Origin: Nectonema munidae
Taxonomy: Eukaryota; Nematomorpha; Nectonematoida; Nectonematidae
Length of the DNA stretch: 64,000 bases
Assembly: GCA_030549495.1 (NCBI GenBank)
Contig: JAUIRK010001059.1
Span: 1,170,948 to 1,234,947 of the forward strand
Reading direction: 5' to 3'
Under the pieces are notes generated by a model that saw only the letters and a program-made list of their open reading frames with translations, was not told the origin of the DNA and made no database searches. Position numbers and translations under genes: made by a program. Positions 38,701 through 47,800 of the stretch are shown piece by piece. How positions within the stretch are numbered: position 1 is the stretch's first letter; every line of letters starts with the position of its first letter.

Positions 38701-38908
38701 TACAAAAGACGAAGTGTGTCAGAAGGAAATTCCCAGAGTGAAGCCTCGGCTAGCCAAGCTTACTCATAATCGCCCAAACTCAGTCACGTTTGAAGGGAAT
38801 GCTAAGTCCGATCTTGATTCTGCCGTCTCGATCTCTGCCGAAACCAACTCTTCACCCCAAACAACTTCTAATTCCTCCTTCCCAAAAGAAGATTATTATA
38901 ATCATTGA
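14238..38908 (+). CDS. Cbl: Cbl E3 ubiquitin-protein ligase, complete gene of ten exons
   Basis: Cbl proteins bind phosphotyrosine on activated receptor tyrosine kinases and ubiquitinate them, sending them to degradation at the membrane and endosomes. Exons 14238-14746, 19013-19159, 19215-19346, 22591-22728, 23455-23674, 24658-24840, 31632-31709, 34238-34431, 35007-35095 and 38448-38908 sum to 2151 nt: 716 residues plus TGA. All nine junctions are GT-AG and keep phase. Domains in order: 4H bundle (about 25-150), EF-hand (about 170-235), SH2 (about 236-320) with R267 and G279 at the known essential positions, linker helix with Y341 and Y344, C3HC4 RING (354-393), then a low-complexity tail with three PxxxPR motifs. 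No C-terminal UBA domain is seen, so it resembles short invertebrate isoforms. Start chosen as the first ATG of the open frame, A at -3; a further 5' exon cannot be excluded. Family assignment rests on recognised Cbl sequence throughout. Confidence 0.95.
15080..17130 (+). repeat. Tandem repeat, about 150-bp period, interrupted by an insertion
   Basis: In Cbl intron 1. Units start with TTTCATTTCTGGACTCA-like sequence near 15240, 15390, 16674, 16828 and 16945, with a more degenerate unit before 15240. Each unit has the order GCATTTAG, AAAATACCT, TTTGCGGTTTACTTCT, CATGAAATATAT, ACCAAATCGA. The array is broken between about 15466 and 16665 by unrelated sequence that begins with CAGGGGCGCAAATCC and a G13 run. 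Confidence 0.75.
17135..17660 (+). repeat. Dispersed repeat, copy 1
   Basis: This stretch is matched in inverse orientation by 53270-53600: shared words include CTTTTTGTAATTGAAC, ACTTTTGAACTGGGATTG, TGACAAATATTCAG, AAAATACACGATACTGATAA and ATACTGCAAGTAGAATTTA, in the same order. Family unknown; no coding capacity. Confidence 0.7.
17640..18060 (+). repeat. Three-unit tandem repeat with GTTTGATTGATTTTCAT words
   Basis: Still in intron 1. Three diverged units of roughly 130-150 bp share TTGTCAGGTTTGATTGATTT, GAATTCAGTATAC and GGGCTGTCATATTTAA-like words. The last unit ends at a G11 run (18076-18086). Confidence 0.6.
19013..19159 (+). CDS. Cbl: Cbl exon 2: EF-hand
   Basis: Residues 170-218. It carries the EF-hand loop [13 protein letters not shown]. 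Against the vertebrate loop (D-x-T-x-N-x-Y...E) the Asp, Asn and Glu are kept, but the Thr is Ala and the Tyr is His, so calcium binding may be altered. Acceptor AATCAG|A and donor CG|GTAATT; phase 2 at both ends. Confidence 0.93.
19215..19346 (+). CDS. Cbl: Cbl exon 3: EF-hand/SH2 junction
   Basis: Residues 219-262. It reads LFHPWANLL, then [12 protein letters not shown] and KPGT, matching the start of the Cbl SH2 fold. The preceding intron is only 55 bp (19160-19214), far shorter than the rest. Acceptor CTTTCAG|A, donor AC|GTATGC. Confidence 0.95.
19347..22590. other. Cbl: Cbl intron 3, no further gene seen
   Basis: AT-rich with only short frames, none recognised. A short inverted pair TTCCATTTTTGGAA near 20577-20590 resembles the core of the TTAA MITE copy at 42165, but without recognisable ends. 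Confidence 0.4.
22591..22728 (+). CDS. Cbl: Cbl exon 4: SH2 core
   Basis: Residues 263-308. It starts [19 protein letters not shown]267 matches the phosphotyrosine-binding Arg, and G279 matches the Gly whose mutation (human G306) abolishes binding. This exon is too broken by other frames to show as a long ORF and was found by translating the sequence. Acceptor TATTTTAG|A, donor TT|GTAAGC. Confidence 0.95.
23455..23674 (+). CDS. Cbl: Cbl exon 5: SH2 end, linker helix, first RING half
   Basis: Residues 309-382. It opens with [13 protein letters not shown], passes through the linker helix [13 protein letters not shown] (Y341 and Y344, equivalent to regulatory Y368 and Y371 of human CBL), and holds the first six RING ligands: C354, C357, C369, H371, C374 and C377. 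The E2-contact residues I356 and W381 are conserved. Acceptor TTCAG|C, donor CAA|GTAAAT, phase 0. Confidence 0.96.
24658..24840 (+). CDS. Cbl: Cbl exon 6: second RING half and start of tail
   Basis: Residues 383-443. It has the last two RING ligands in [13 protein letters not shown] (C390, C393), then a charged Asn/Ser-rich stretch. The loop between C377 and C390 is one residue longer than in human CBL. Acceptor TTTAAAG|G, donor GAA|GTAACG, phase 0 at both ends. The intron after it (24841-31631) carries the nested hAT/piggyBac insertion. Confidence 0.93.
26538..29345 (+). CDS. piggyBac transposase with an intron and two homopolymer frameshifts
   Basis: The main exon (28025-29345) is open and contains the whole catalytic core. 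Numbering from the Met at 28077, the DDD triad is D94 (VTIDEQL), D172 (LYIDRFFTS) and D281 (GGVDVANRM), spaced 78 and 109, close to the founding piggyBac enzyme. It ends in a cysteine-rich finger (CNICKPKK...CKKC...CKNH...CENC) before TAA. The 5' exon (26538-26869) starts MESDSSSSS, is acidic, and shifts frame at a T run (26592-26597) and an A run (26844-26851); the second shift restores the first frame. A strong donor C|GTAAGT (26870) and acceptor TTTAG (28023-28024) join in phase. It could be active if the two shifts are sequencing errors. Confidence 0.85.
26870..28024 (+). other. Intron of the piggyBac transposase gene
   Basis: Bounded by GTAAGT and TTTAG with matching phase. It contains CCAAAATCTCC-type short repeats (27268-27385) and a CA-rich microsatellite (27808-27905) that includes two copies of ACATATACCCAAACGATCAC. 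It could alternatively be an insertion that happens to be spliceable. Confidence 0.6.
27808..27905. repeat. CA-rich microsatellite
   Basis: CACACGCACACATACATATACC-type sequence with a duplicated unit and a CACACACACACAAACACAAACACA run. The 61-residue minus-strand frame here is only a translation of the repeat. Confidence 0.85.
29638..31111 (+). pseudogene. Decayed hAT transposase, main part
   Basis: Open pieces at 29594-29800, 30040-30264, 30387-30587 and 30875-31111 line up with one hAT transposase of the GTF2I-repeat-containing 2-like group. The pattern [18 protein letters not shown] lies between the first two. Frame changes and stops separate the pieces. The N-terminal codons lie on the other side of the piggyBac insertion, at about 26113-26150. 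Confidence 0.85.
31632..31709 (+). CDS. Cbl: Cbl exon 7: tail microexon
   Basis: A 78-bp phase 0-0 exon, residues 444-469, beginning [11 protein letters not shown] and Ser-rich at its end. It is supported by a strong acceptor TTATTCTAG, an excellent donor GTAAGTG and an open frame between two confirmed exons. The sequence itself is not conserved enough to identify alone. It could be skipped without changing frame. Confidence 0.8.
31939..32034. mobile_element. TTAA MITE, copy A
   Basis: Flanked by TTAA on both sides (31935-31938, 32035-32038), ends CTGGTTATCG and CGATAACGGG. The core has TCGACTTTACAAAAATAAAA, TCTTCTGC and TTAGATATTGTCTG. In Cbl intron 7. Confidence 0.75.
32290..33120 (+). pseudogene. 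Decayed non-LTR reverse transcriptase fragment
   Basis: Across frames it reads [18 protein letters not shown] (about 32313-32365) and, after shifts, [20 protein letters not shown] (about 32458-32520), which match the first Asp block and the G-QGC-LSP block of reverse transcriptase. Near 32910 [10 protein letters not shown] resembles the RWxGHVxRM tail of such elements. Too broken to assign to a clade. Confidence 0.6.
33130..34237. other. Cbl: Rest of Cbl intron 7, nothing recognised
   Basis: AT-rich, with a short ATT trinucleotide run near 33210. No frame or repeat with identifiable ends. Confidence 0.4.
34238..34431 (+). CDS. Cbl: Cbl exon 8: proline/serine-rich tail
   Basis: Residues 470-533. 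It contains the PxxxPR motif PCLPPR (494-499), the kind bound by CIN85/CD2AP SH3 domains, then a Ser/Thr/Arg-rich run. It is markedly less AT-rich than its surroundings, as expected of an exon. Acceptor TTTTCCAG, donor AA|GTGAGC, phase 0 in and 2 out. Confidence 0.87.
35007..35095 (+). CDS. Cbl: Cbl exon 9: tail
   Basis: Residues 534-563, an 89-bp exon found because exons 8 and 10 cannot be joined in phase without it. Acceptor CCTTTTTAG and donor ATA|GTAATT give exactly the needed phases (2 in, 1 out); the competing acceptor 14 bases downstream would break the frame. It reads [13 protein letters not shown] and is Ser/His/Asn-rich like its neighbours. Confidence 0.8.
35685..35755 (+). repeat. 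tRNA-like sequence (SINE or pseudo-tRNA)
   Basis: AGTAATGTTGGTTAGATACT resembles a D-arm with A box, CTGGG...CTCAG an anticodon stem, and TTGGGTTCGATCCCACA a well-paired T-arm with a near-perfect B box. The acceptor stem is not convincing. It lies in Cbl intron 9. Confidence 0.5.
36762..37270. mobile_element. Short pogo/Tc1-like nonautonomous element
   Basis: The left end CAGTCAGACCTCGTTTATCC (36762) and the inverted right end ATAACTTCGTTTATCCGACA (37251-37270) share CTCGTTTATCC/TTCGTTTATCC. Inside, TGTCGGATTAACGAA (36808) and GTCGGTTAACTGGG (37236) repeat the theme. No transposase. A related end is at 10763-10782. Confidence 0.55.
38448..38908 (+). CDS. Cbl: Cbl exon 10: C-terminal tail and stop
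   Basis: Residues 564-716 and TGA. Asn/Ser-rich, with two further PxxxPR motifs, PSLPPR (639-644) and PRVKPR (659-664). It ends ...KEDYYNH with no UBA-like helices. The acceptor is TTTATTAG at 38446-38447. A 5'-ward methionine at 38354 lies in the intron and is not the exon start. Confidence 0.88.
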
Positions 38909-38973
38909 AGTTTATGCTTTTCTTTTTCACAAATGCATTTACTATGTCTCATGCAATTTTATCTATTTTTATG

Positions 38974-38979
38974 AATAAA
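38974..38979 (+). promoter_or_regulatory. Cbl: Cbl poly(A) signal AATAAA
   Basis: A canonical AATAAA begins 66 bases after the Cbl stop codon, followed by T/GT-rich sequence, consistent with the 3' end of the transcript. Confidence 0.6.
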
Positions 38980-39599
38980 TCGATCAAATACTCTATTTTG
39001 CGTGTTTAAATGTAGTATATCTTTTGCCTCATCTGTCATGTTTTGTCTTTCATTTTTTCAGCAAATGTTCTTTGGGGGAGGCGGTAGGGGTCACACTCAT
39101 TCAGCATATTTTCTAAATTTATAGAGGGGGATTTGTGACTGATTGCCCATCATTTAACTACCTTGTTTTCAATCATGACCACTAACCTAACCAAACACTC
39201 TGTGAAAGTCCCAATGGGATTTGAACGGACATATAGAGGGTTTGAAGCCTTCTTTAACCAAAATAGGTCTTTGACAGAATGTTCTGCTGCTGAGATATTG
39301 ATGAGACTTTATATATAAATAAATTTATTCTACTGATCATGAATAATATTCTAGTTATTTATAAATGAAGGAAAACGATTTGGTATGTCCATTAGGGATA
39401 ATTTTTTTTAGTAATTGAAAATATTTTAGATAAAATAAAAGATTAAGTTACTCTTTTAAGCCAACTCCTAAAAAGTTGACCCATAAATAAAAAACTGGAA
39501 TGAGTACTTTTAAAAGTAAACATAAATCTTTATTTCATCTACTGCAAATTTAATAATTTCAATATATTTATTTTTTATTTACTAAATAGCTTATAATTT

Positions 39600-41040
39600 T
39601 TCTTGTATTTCATCCATATTTTAGAGGTCTTGCAAGACTTTAATGCTCTTTCTGCACATTCATTACTTCTTAGAATCTTTAATTTTGAAGCTTCTTTTTC
39701 AATGATTTTGGAAAGAACTCAAAGCTTTTTTATGCGGTTTTAATATTATAAATACATTTTAAAGCCACTTTCATTGAAACAAAATTTAGCCCAGTCGTTG
39801 GAAGCAAAACAACAAATATCTCTCAAAGTATATTTCTCCATTTTGGCAAAAGTACAAATGCAAGAATTACTAAAATTGCTCTTGAGTTCCATCTAGCCTT
39901 ACTAATGTTGAAAATTTTTAAAAAGTTTACTGTAGGAAAAACTCCATTTTTATGTCTCCATCCCATATTCTCAACAATCATTTCTTTTCCGTTCACAAAC
40001 TTTGCTACTAAGTCATCATGCTCGTCCACAAGTTCTTTGATAAATGGGCATTCTATGTTTGGCGAAGCCCTATCTTCTTTCAAATATTCATTCATAACTG
40101 AAAAGAAAATCCGATCCAATACATGATGTTGACAAATAATAGATTGTGGTTTTTGAATTTTTCTTCCTGTGTATTGACGCTTGTTGCGTCAGTAATATAA
40201 TCACTTTTATAGATTTCCATTTGTTGAAATCTTGGATCTTCTTGGATTTAATCTTACTTCATTTGTTTCATTTTTCAACACTACAACCTGATACTCGTCA
40301 CCTTTAAGTTTTTTTCTATCAAAATAAAGAGACCAAAGTTCTTTAGATAAATTTTAAATCATTCCTTCCTTTAATTTGTTGGCTTTTCTTTGAAAAGATT
40401 TATAAATACCGGTTTGACATGGGGTTGGATGGAACATTGATGCCTTAAGAGAAACGTTTGCAAATTTTATCAACTTTATTAGTAAATAGAGACAAAATTG
40501 TGAACCATTAGTAGCTAAAATGGTTTTGCTGTGTTTTTAAGGTTTTGTTCTTTAATTTTGATTCTTTTTGATGGATGTATCAAAGTTTTGCTTTAAAATG
40601 TAAGGAATAACCAATTTTTCCATTACTTTCAATTTTAAGGTTATAAAAGTTTATGTTTTCTGAACAAAGCTTTTATAACCTTTTTTCCGTGATATCAAAA
40701 ATTTCATGAAGATTATCAAAGTTTGTTTTTTGAAATAATTCTCATAAAATTTATAAATCGAGTTTAGACAAAATATCTTGATTAGACAAATGTGGAAAAT
40801 TCAATTTTTTCCATAAAACTTTCAATTCATCTCCAATAATAGTGATACTTTCTTTTTATATATTTAATCTTTTTTTTGCAAAGAATTTAAAACGACCTAT
40901 GATCTGAATTTTAAATGCCATTTTTATATTCTCTTCCAAAGAGATTTCTTGTATTAATTTTGAAATTGTAATAAATTTTTCTTCCATATTACTTTTTTTT
41001 GGGTTACTTCAAAACCTATTTTGCGTGTCATTTTTAAAAA
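39600..41040 (-). pseudogene. Decayed transposon-like ORF of unnamed family
   Basis: Reading the minus strand across frames gives a long coherent coding trace: SLKASMFHPTPCQTGIYK, WSLYFDRKKLKGDEY, KIQKPQSIICQHHVLDRIF, then the open piece 40119-39823 with IKELVDEHDDLV, ISKARWNSRAILVILAFVL and, after it, KPHKKALSSFQNHWK-like words. Similar uncharacterised proteins are repeated in arthropod genomes, so a transposon origin is likely, but I cannot name the superfamily. Many frameshifts and stops. It lies between the converging ends of Cbl and the minus-strand gene. Confidence 0.5.
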
Positions 41041-41501
41041 CTTGGTTGCAACAAGTATCTAATAATTTTTATAAAGTACCATTATTTTTTCTAAAATTAT
41101 AAAAAAAAATATTTGTAAATAAAATCATAACAATCTTTATAGCACAACTACAATAAAAATATAAATCACGATTCTTGGGGGACAATCTTTCTTAAGTTTT
41201 TTTTTTAAAAAGTTCATTACATGCACTACAGAAAATAGTTTTTATAACAATTTTAAAATGTTATAATCCTACTGTACATACTTTTTAGTGTTAGATCTGT
41301 GATATCATCCGGTGTTCATATGAACAAATTCCTGTATACAAAAAACCTTAGCCTTTGAAATAATATAAAAATGAGGAGTAAATATGTCGATATAGATAGA
41401 TTTAAGTTGTGTGTGATACAAGTCTAATTGATTATACTTCTTAATCAACGATTTGCACGCATTCAGACTCGAGATAAAATAAAACTTTTTCTCAAATGTT
41501 C

Positions 41502-41507
41502 TTTATT
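41502..41507 (-). promoter_or_regulatory. Poly(A) signal of the minus-strand gene
   Basis: AATAAA on the minus strand (TTTATT on the plus) about 68 bases after the stop codon at 41575, supporting 41801-41575 as the terminal exon. Confidence 0.5.
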
Positions 41508-41574
41508 TTGACAGAAACAGCAGTATTCTTGAATAAGAAAGACCTCGCGTTCGCTGAACTGTATGAAGCGCGTA

Positions 41575-41801
41575 TCAGTTGTTGAATTCACATATGATGC
41601 TCTCCTCGCTGTACTCTTTGCCGAATAAGATGTTTTCGTAGCTGTAATTACTCCCCAACAGTTCCACGCTGAAGACACCGATGTTTGAAGTGGGATTTCT
41701 TTTGAAATACTTGCCGGGATTGTAGGAATACGTATCTAAGAAGTTTAGCGTTTCCACCGAACTACTTCTCTTTATTTTACTGTACCACTTGTTTCTGTTG
41801 T
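41575..41801 (-). CDS. Minus-strand gene: terminal exon
   Basis: Acceptor CTTGTTTAG, phase 1. It reads NRNKWYSKIKRSSS, FLDTYSYNPGKYFKRN, NIGVFSVELLGSNYSYENI and ends SIICEFNN. Tyrosines in an acidic/Asn context (SYENI, KYFKRN) could be docking sites, which is inference. Clearly less AT-rich than its surroundings. Confidence 0.65.
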
Positions 41802-44800
41802 CTAAACAAGAGTTGAATATTTAAGTTTAGGTTAAAAGTTGTATCTGTGGTTCGCCCCCATCCTACAGATATCATGATGCCGCTTGGAATGCTGTGTCTA
41901 GCATCTACCTCCAATTTTCATCCCACTAAAACCCGATAACGCTATTTTGTTTTGTATAACTATATCTCGATATAAATCAGTTTACGCGCTATTTTTCAAA
42001 TTTATGAATACAACTTAGATAGAACGCTCGCAAATTGGGAAACAATCTCAATGTCTAGTGTTCGCTTGATTACAAACAAAGTAAGAATTGGGTCGTCAGA
42101 GCAACTACCTAGCAAAAAATGTTTCACATATGAAAGATAACACGCAACTCACCCTCAATATTAACCCATTTACGGCCAATGTTCCTATTTTGGAACATAA
42201 GTAATTTCATCTTCGTCTGCTTTTTTCAATGACTTTGAATATAAATCGTCTGCTTTTTTTTAGATATTGTCTGCTTTGCTTGGCCTTAAATGGGTTAATG
42301 CATAAGCACGCCCGAGCACTCGAAAATTTTTTGGGGGTGTCAGAAATTTTTTATTGAAATTATAAACCTTTTACAAAATTGGCAGTGTTTGAGATAATTA
42401 TAATAAGCCATAACTACAGTGGTCAATTTTTTATACGCTAATACGAACATATGGAGTTTATTATTCCATTTTTGGTATTGAAAATATACTAATTTTCAAA
42501 TAAAAACAATTTAATATAATAGATGGCAAATATTCAAACGTGTGATCGGTGCTACGTATACTCAGACGCAGAAAACTCGGTTTTGGAACTGTCGTTCTCA
42601 AATTCATATTGAACATTAAAGTGTGAACTTGTAGAAAAATCATCATGTCTTATAAAAGAGCTTGAGAAAGGCGAATAAAATATAACATTTTTCAAAAATA
42701 TTAAAGGATTTTGGTAAAAAAAAAAAAAGAAGAGAACTAGGTCTCTGAAAATTCGTTTTTATAAAATTGGGATTCTCTTTTGACTATATAGCTCTCAGAA
42801 GCTGGCCAATTTGAATCAACTAACTAACCCCATCATTTTTTAAATTTTTTTCTAAAAAACTTTTTGTAAGACCGAGTTTTCTATTCTGAGTTTTGTGCCC
42901 ACCGTTTAAATCATTAATAATAATTTGAACTTCTCGACCCTTTGATGAGTTAGAAGAGTCAAGGAAATAACCTCAATCTCTCCAGTTAACCCGTTAACGC
43001 CCAATGTCGACTTTACAAAAATAAAATCGTCTGCGTTTATCAATGCTCTTTAATACAAATCTTCTGCTTTACATTAGATATCGTCTGCTTATTCTGGTCG
43101 TTAACGGGTTTAAATAAAGTTTTAAAAATAATCTTGATTCACTTCTAAAAGCAAATAAATTATATGATGTATCGGTTTCGTATAATAACATGCTGATATG
43201 ATAATCACTGTGTCCCACGACCTTTCTTCAAAACAACTTTTCCTATAGGAGATTGCACTTTATGATTTTCAAGGCCTAATACTTCAACTGCTCTTGATAT
43301 TACCTATTTAAATATTTTTTATACGCCTAGCTTATTAAACTAAATTTTGTTATGTTTCCATTAAACTCGAAAGAATGCTTTAAGTTCACATCAATCTTCC
43401 GAAAGAACTAAAATGAAACATAAACACTGCTGATCAATTTAACCTCGGACAAGCATAAGGTGGCAGAATTAGTGATCTCCATTGCAATGATATTTTAACC
43501 AATGAAAACAAACATACGAAAAAATAATTTAAATGTTATGATTGTGGATAGCAAAATAAGCTTAGGTTCCCAGGGAGTAGTGTTAGAGTTTAGAACAAAG
43601 ACGGCCTTTAAAAATTAAATTCTTAATGCGTGGTTTCTTCATTTGAATACAATTAAATCAAAAGATGTCCAAGTTCTCTGCTTCAAAATCTTTCGAATAG
43701 GTTACTACTATACGATGGTCTCCATATGTGCTTAATGACCTTGATGGTACTTTGTTTGACGAAATTGTTGGGTTTCTTTCCATCAAGAATTAAAAGAAAT
43801 ATGGTATTCTCAGAAAATTGATCTATTACTTGGAAGAAATTTTAGGGCATGTTAATGAACACAATTTTTTCCTACAAGCAAATGATATGAATCTCGTCAA
43901 ATCCACGCATTAGATTAAAACTTTCATGAATAAACATTACTAAGAATATGTGGTGTAAATTTGCGAAGTTTCAAATGCAAGAAATGAATGCTGATAGTAG
44001 GAAATATAAAGTGACACAATAAATAGTAGTTAAAGGAGTCACAAATGAAAGGTTAATTATTTTGTCCATTAGTTAGTTGATTTGTAATTAATCCAAGAAG
44101 ATGAGGGAGAAGAAATTGGTGATACAAAATTTTAAATTGAGTTTGGCAGGAAACGACTAGTCTAACGTTTTCCAAATTTAATAAAATGTGCTTTTGATCT
44201 TGCAAATATGTGTTATTTGCTTATTATTTGTAAATCACCATTATATAACTTATAAGTTAGTTCACTAACTAAAAATTATTTGTTTAAAAAATAAATTTAT
44301 TCTCAATTGGAAAAACTATCAAGAAAATCGATTATTATCATTAATACCGAAATATTTACAAGTAATAGAGAGGCATCACTATATTCTATATTTCAGAGAT
44401 TTATTATGAACAAAATGTGCTAATATTTATTTAGTTGAAATATCATTACAAATGTACTAAAATCAAATTTTACCAATACAACAGGCAATACCCCACTTAT
44501 AAAATCAATTTCAAATTTTTTACAAAAGTAATTTCATTTTTGTCTTTTAAAATTTTTTATTTTTTTTTATTAAATAATTAAAATATAATTATTTTTTATG
44601 TTAATTTATTTTGTTATAAAAAATGATATTTAAAAAGATCAAGACAAGATGCAACAATGTAGCAAGTGATTTTCTCATGACTGCAATGTATAGATTAGTG
44701 CCAGTGGAAGCAAACCCAAATCCCATTACGTTACAATCGACAGGAATATCAAACGTAAGGAATTTAGCAAGCGCTTCAAGGGATACCCTGACTCCAACCG

Positions 44801-47800
44801 TCTAACATATCTCCATAAGAATACTCGAGTGTGAAAACGGATTGGGTATACAAACAACATATATCATGGTTTGAAGAAATAACAACCTTAGTACTGTCCC
44901 TACAATACAACAGAGACTAACGACGACATCTGAATATCTGCTATACGTTATTAAAAATTTCATAACAAATAAACCAGTTTTAGACATTGACGCAATCATG
45001 AACGAGCCAAGGAGCCTACGACAGATATATAACAAGGAATATGCCACAAATCAACGATCCGCCTCTCTTCCAACAGATCATACCGATCAACAGATCAACA
45101 GATCGTACTTTACACTGCAGAACAGATTCTGGGGTACAACTATCTACAACCCAACCTACATACTATGACCGTACCAAATTAATACTCTATAGTGATGACG
45201 AAACTGCTCTGCGATCCACGTTGCAACAATCTTTCCCAAGTTAATTAGATCGCTTTCATGCGCTATCTTCTGAACATTATGAAGCAATGCCTAGAAGACA
45301 AAACGAGCCGGGACAGAAAGGAAGGAATCCTTGTCGTAGACACCTGACCACACAAACCCAAATGAAGAACAGAGTAAAGACTTCGAAGAGTGGTGTAAAG
45401 ACAACGCTCCAAACTATAGAAAGTATTAAAGTGAATCAATTGGCAACAGGCGACAAAATCGCGACAAACAACATTTATGAATCTGCCAATCCTTTGTTGA
45501 AGATACTGACAGAATAAAAATAACTCATCCCAGAACTAACAGAATTGATCAGCGACCACATAAAGTACAGTACATAGATATCCAACGTCCACTGATCCAA
45601 TTCGTTCACTTTTAACTAGAAGTTTTCAACAGAGTGAAAATAAGCAAATTGGAAATGTGGATGACTAATTTTCAGAATGAAGGTGCATTTCGAAAAGACG
45701 TTAGAATAGACGAATTTGAAAAAAATATTTAATTTTAGTGTATTTGTAATTGTGTTTCACTTACATCATAATGGTGACATAACCAATGCTTCTCCATATT
45801 ATTATCATTAAATTTCGCTGTATTTCGTTATTTGAGGGAATTACAATTTAAAGATACCTTTCTTATAATAATTTACATCTCCTAAATAATTTTGATTCAA
45901 AAAAATAGATATTTTTTAAAAAAACTGCAATCTATTTGTACGCAGCTAATACAAAATCTAACTTTAGGGTCTCGGTATGCTCAAATACAAAGGATGAAGA
46001 AAAAAAATCAAATAGGTAACTTTTTTGGTTTTTTTTGTCGCTCGCCACGTTGGGCAGTGCCTTTTGTTGCTTCTTCCCAGATCGATACTCTTCCCACTGG
46101 CTCTGCAGTTTGTGCATGTTGAAGGAGTAGGGGTCGGAGTCGATCGTGAACGCGCCTTCTCTCACTTTCGCTTCGAAGTTCGGAACTGCGTAGATTTGCG
46201 GGATTCCGTTTTTTGAAAAGGCTTCGGCATAATTGTTGTTGTTGTTGTTGGATGTGTTGTAGCCGCTTTCACTTGCGTAACAGTACTCAAATAAAATTCA
46301 AAATGTTATCATTTCTTTGTATTCCAAATTGTCGGCTTTATTCTACACTACCGTGAACTATGCCCATTTAATCCCAAAAAACGAGGCCACTTGAAGTAAC
46401 TTGATATAAAAAGGAACTTTCCAATCAAGAAATCTTTTGCGTTGTTCAAGCTTGACAGTGAGATCAAACAAATTTGGGGAAAACAGAGCAATTGTTTTGT
46501 CCCATAATTATAATGGCTCAAAATTTCTTCTATTATTCATATATAATTTTTGAAAATGTTTTCTTCCTCAATCATTGAACCGCAGTAAAACTTTATTTTT
46601 GGTCTAAAGCCGCGTTTCTCAACCTTTTTAGATTGATGGAACAATTGAAGATATGGAACTTTTCAAGTAACCACACACAAAAAATATTTCATTTGCGTAC
46701 ATTTTATCACAAATTTTGTAATTGAATGAAAAGAGAATTAGATTCAAACAAAATAGAATTCTTAATTAAACAAACGGAAAATGCACTAAAAATGTACTTA
46801 AATTCTACCATTCTAAAATATATAATAAATAGGCGAAAACTACGATGAAAAAATATAAACTACTGAATAAGCTTTTGAGAAAAATTAATATGTATCTATC
46901 AAACCAACAAACTAATTATATACTAAATTTTATAATTAACAATATATCTAAAAATTTAGTGTAAAATGACATATGCTTTAATTTTTTAACAGCAGATGGA
47001 AAAAAAATCATACAAAAATACCTATTGTATTTTTTTGTATAATTTCATAAAAATAGAAAATTTTACAATTACAAAAATTGTATTGTTATATTATTTACAA
47101 TATTCAAAGATTGGTGTAAAAATTTTTATTAGTTAAGCAGAAAGTGAATTTTAAAGGTGTTTGGAAGGGTCGGGACGTAAACAAATGCCCTGATTTTTAT
47201 TAATAAGGTTGTAAAATCAAAAATCTATTTCTTTAAATCGTTTGTAAAATATAAAAAAATGTATGTTTACATTTTATAAATTCAATTATATACCCTATCC
47301 TTACATATACCGCTATAATAATTCACTTTTCACCACGATATAACTTAACACTTCAAAGTATACATATATGCCCTCAATTTAGAGAAGTATGAAGACTATG
47401 AAATGAAATAAGAACTATAAAAGAACATTAATTCTAGTAAATGAAATGCTCTAGTAGATGACTCAACATTGTAAACATTTGACATAGATCTAGTTTCGTG
47501 AGTTTTATTTCCTAGCACGACACCTTCTCATCTGATATTATTCATTCTTCCCTTGGAAAAATATGTAAAATTGAGACATTCTCCAAACATTAAAATTTCA
47601 AAATTCGCACTTTCAGAGATGAACTTACAAATTTCGGGAATGATAGAACATACTTGAACAGTGGTCCAAGTGCAAGAAGAAAAATTCTTTACTTGCACTA
47701 GTGTTATATAATTCAAAAATTTCTAGAACTTATATTTTACCGATATAAAATTTCGATGATTACCTATATATCAATTTCAGCGTGAATCTCACCATTATAA

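Noticed and set aside
45892..46216. Plus-strand frames over 45892-46216
   Set aside because: They overlap the minus-strand tail exon, which has matching splice phases on both sides; the plus frames have no family match.
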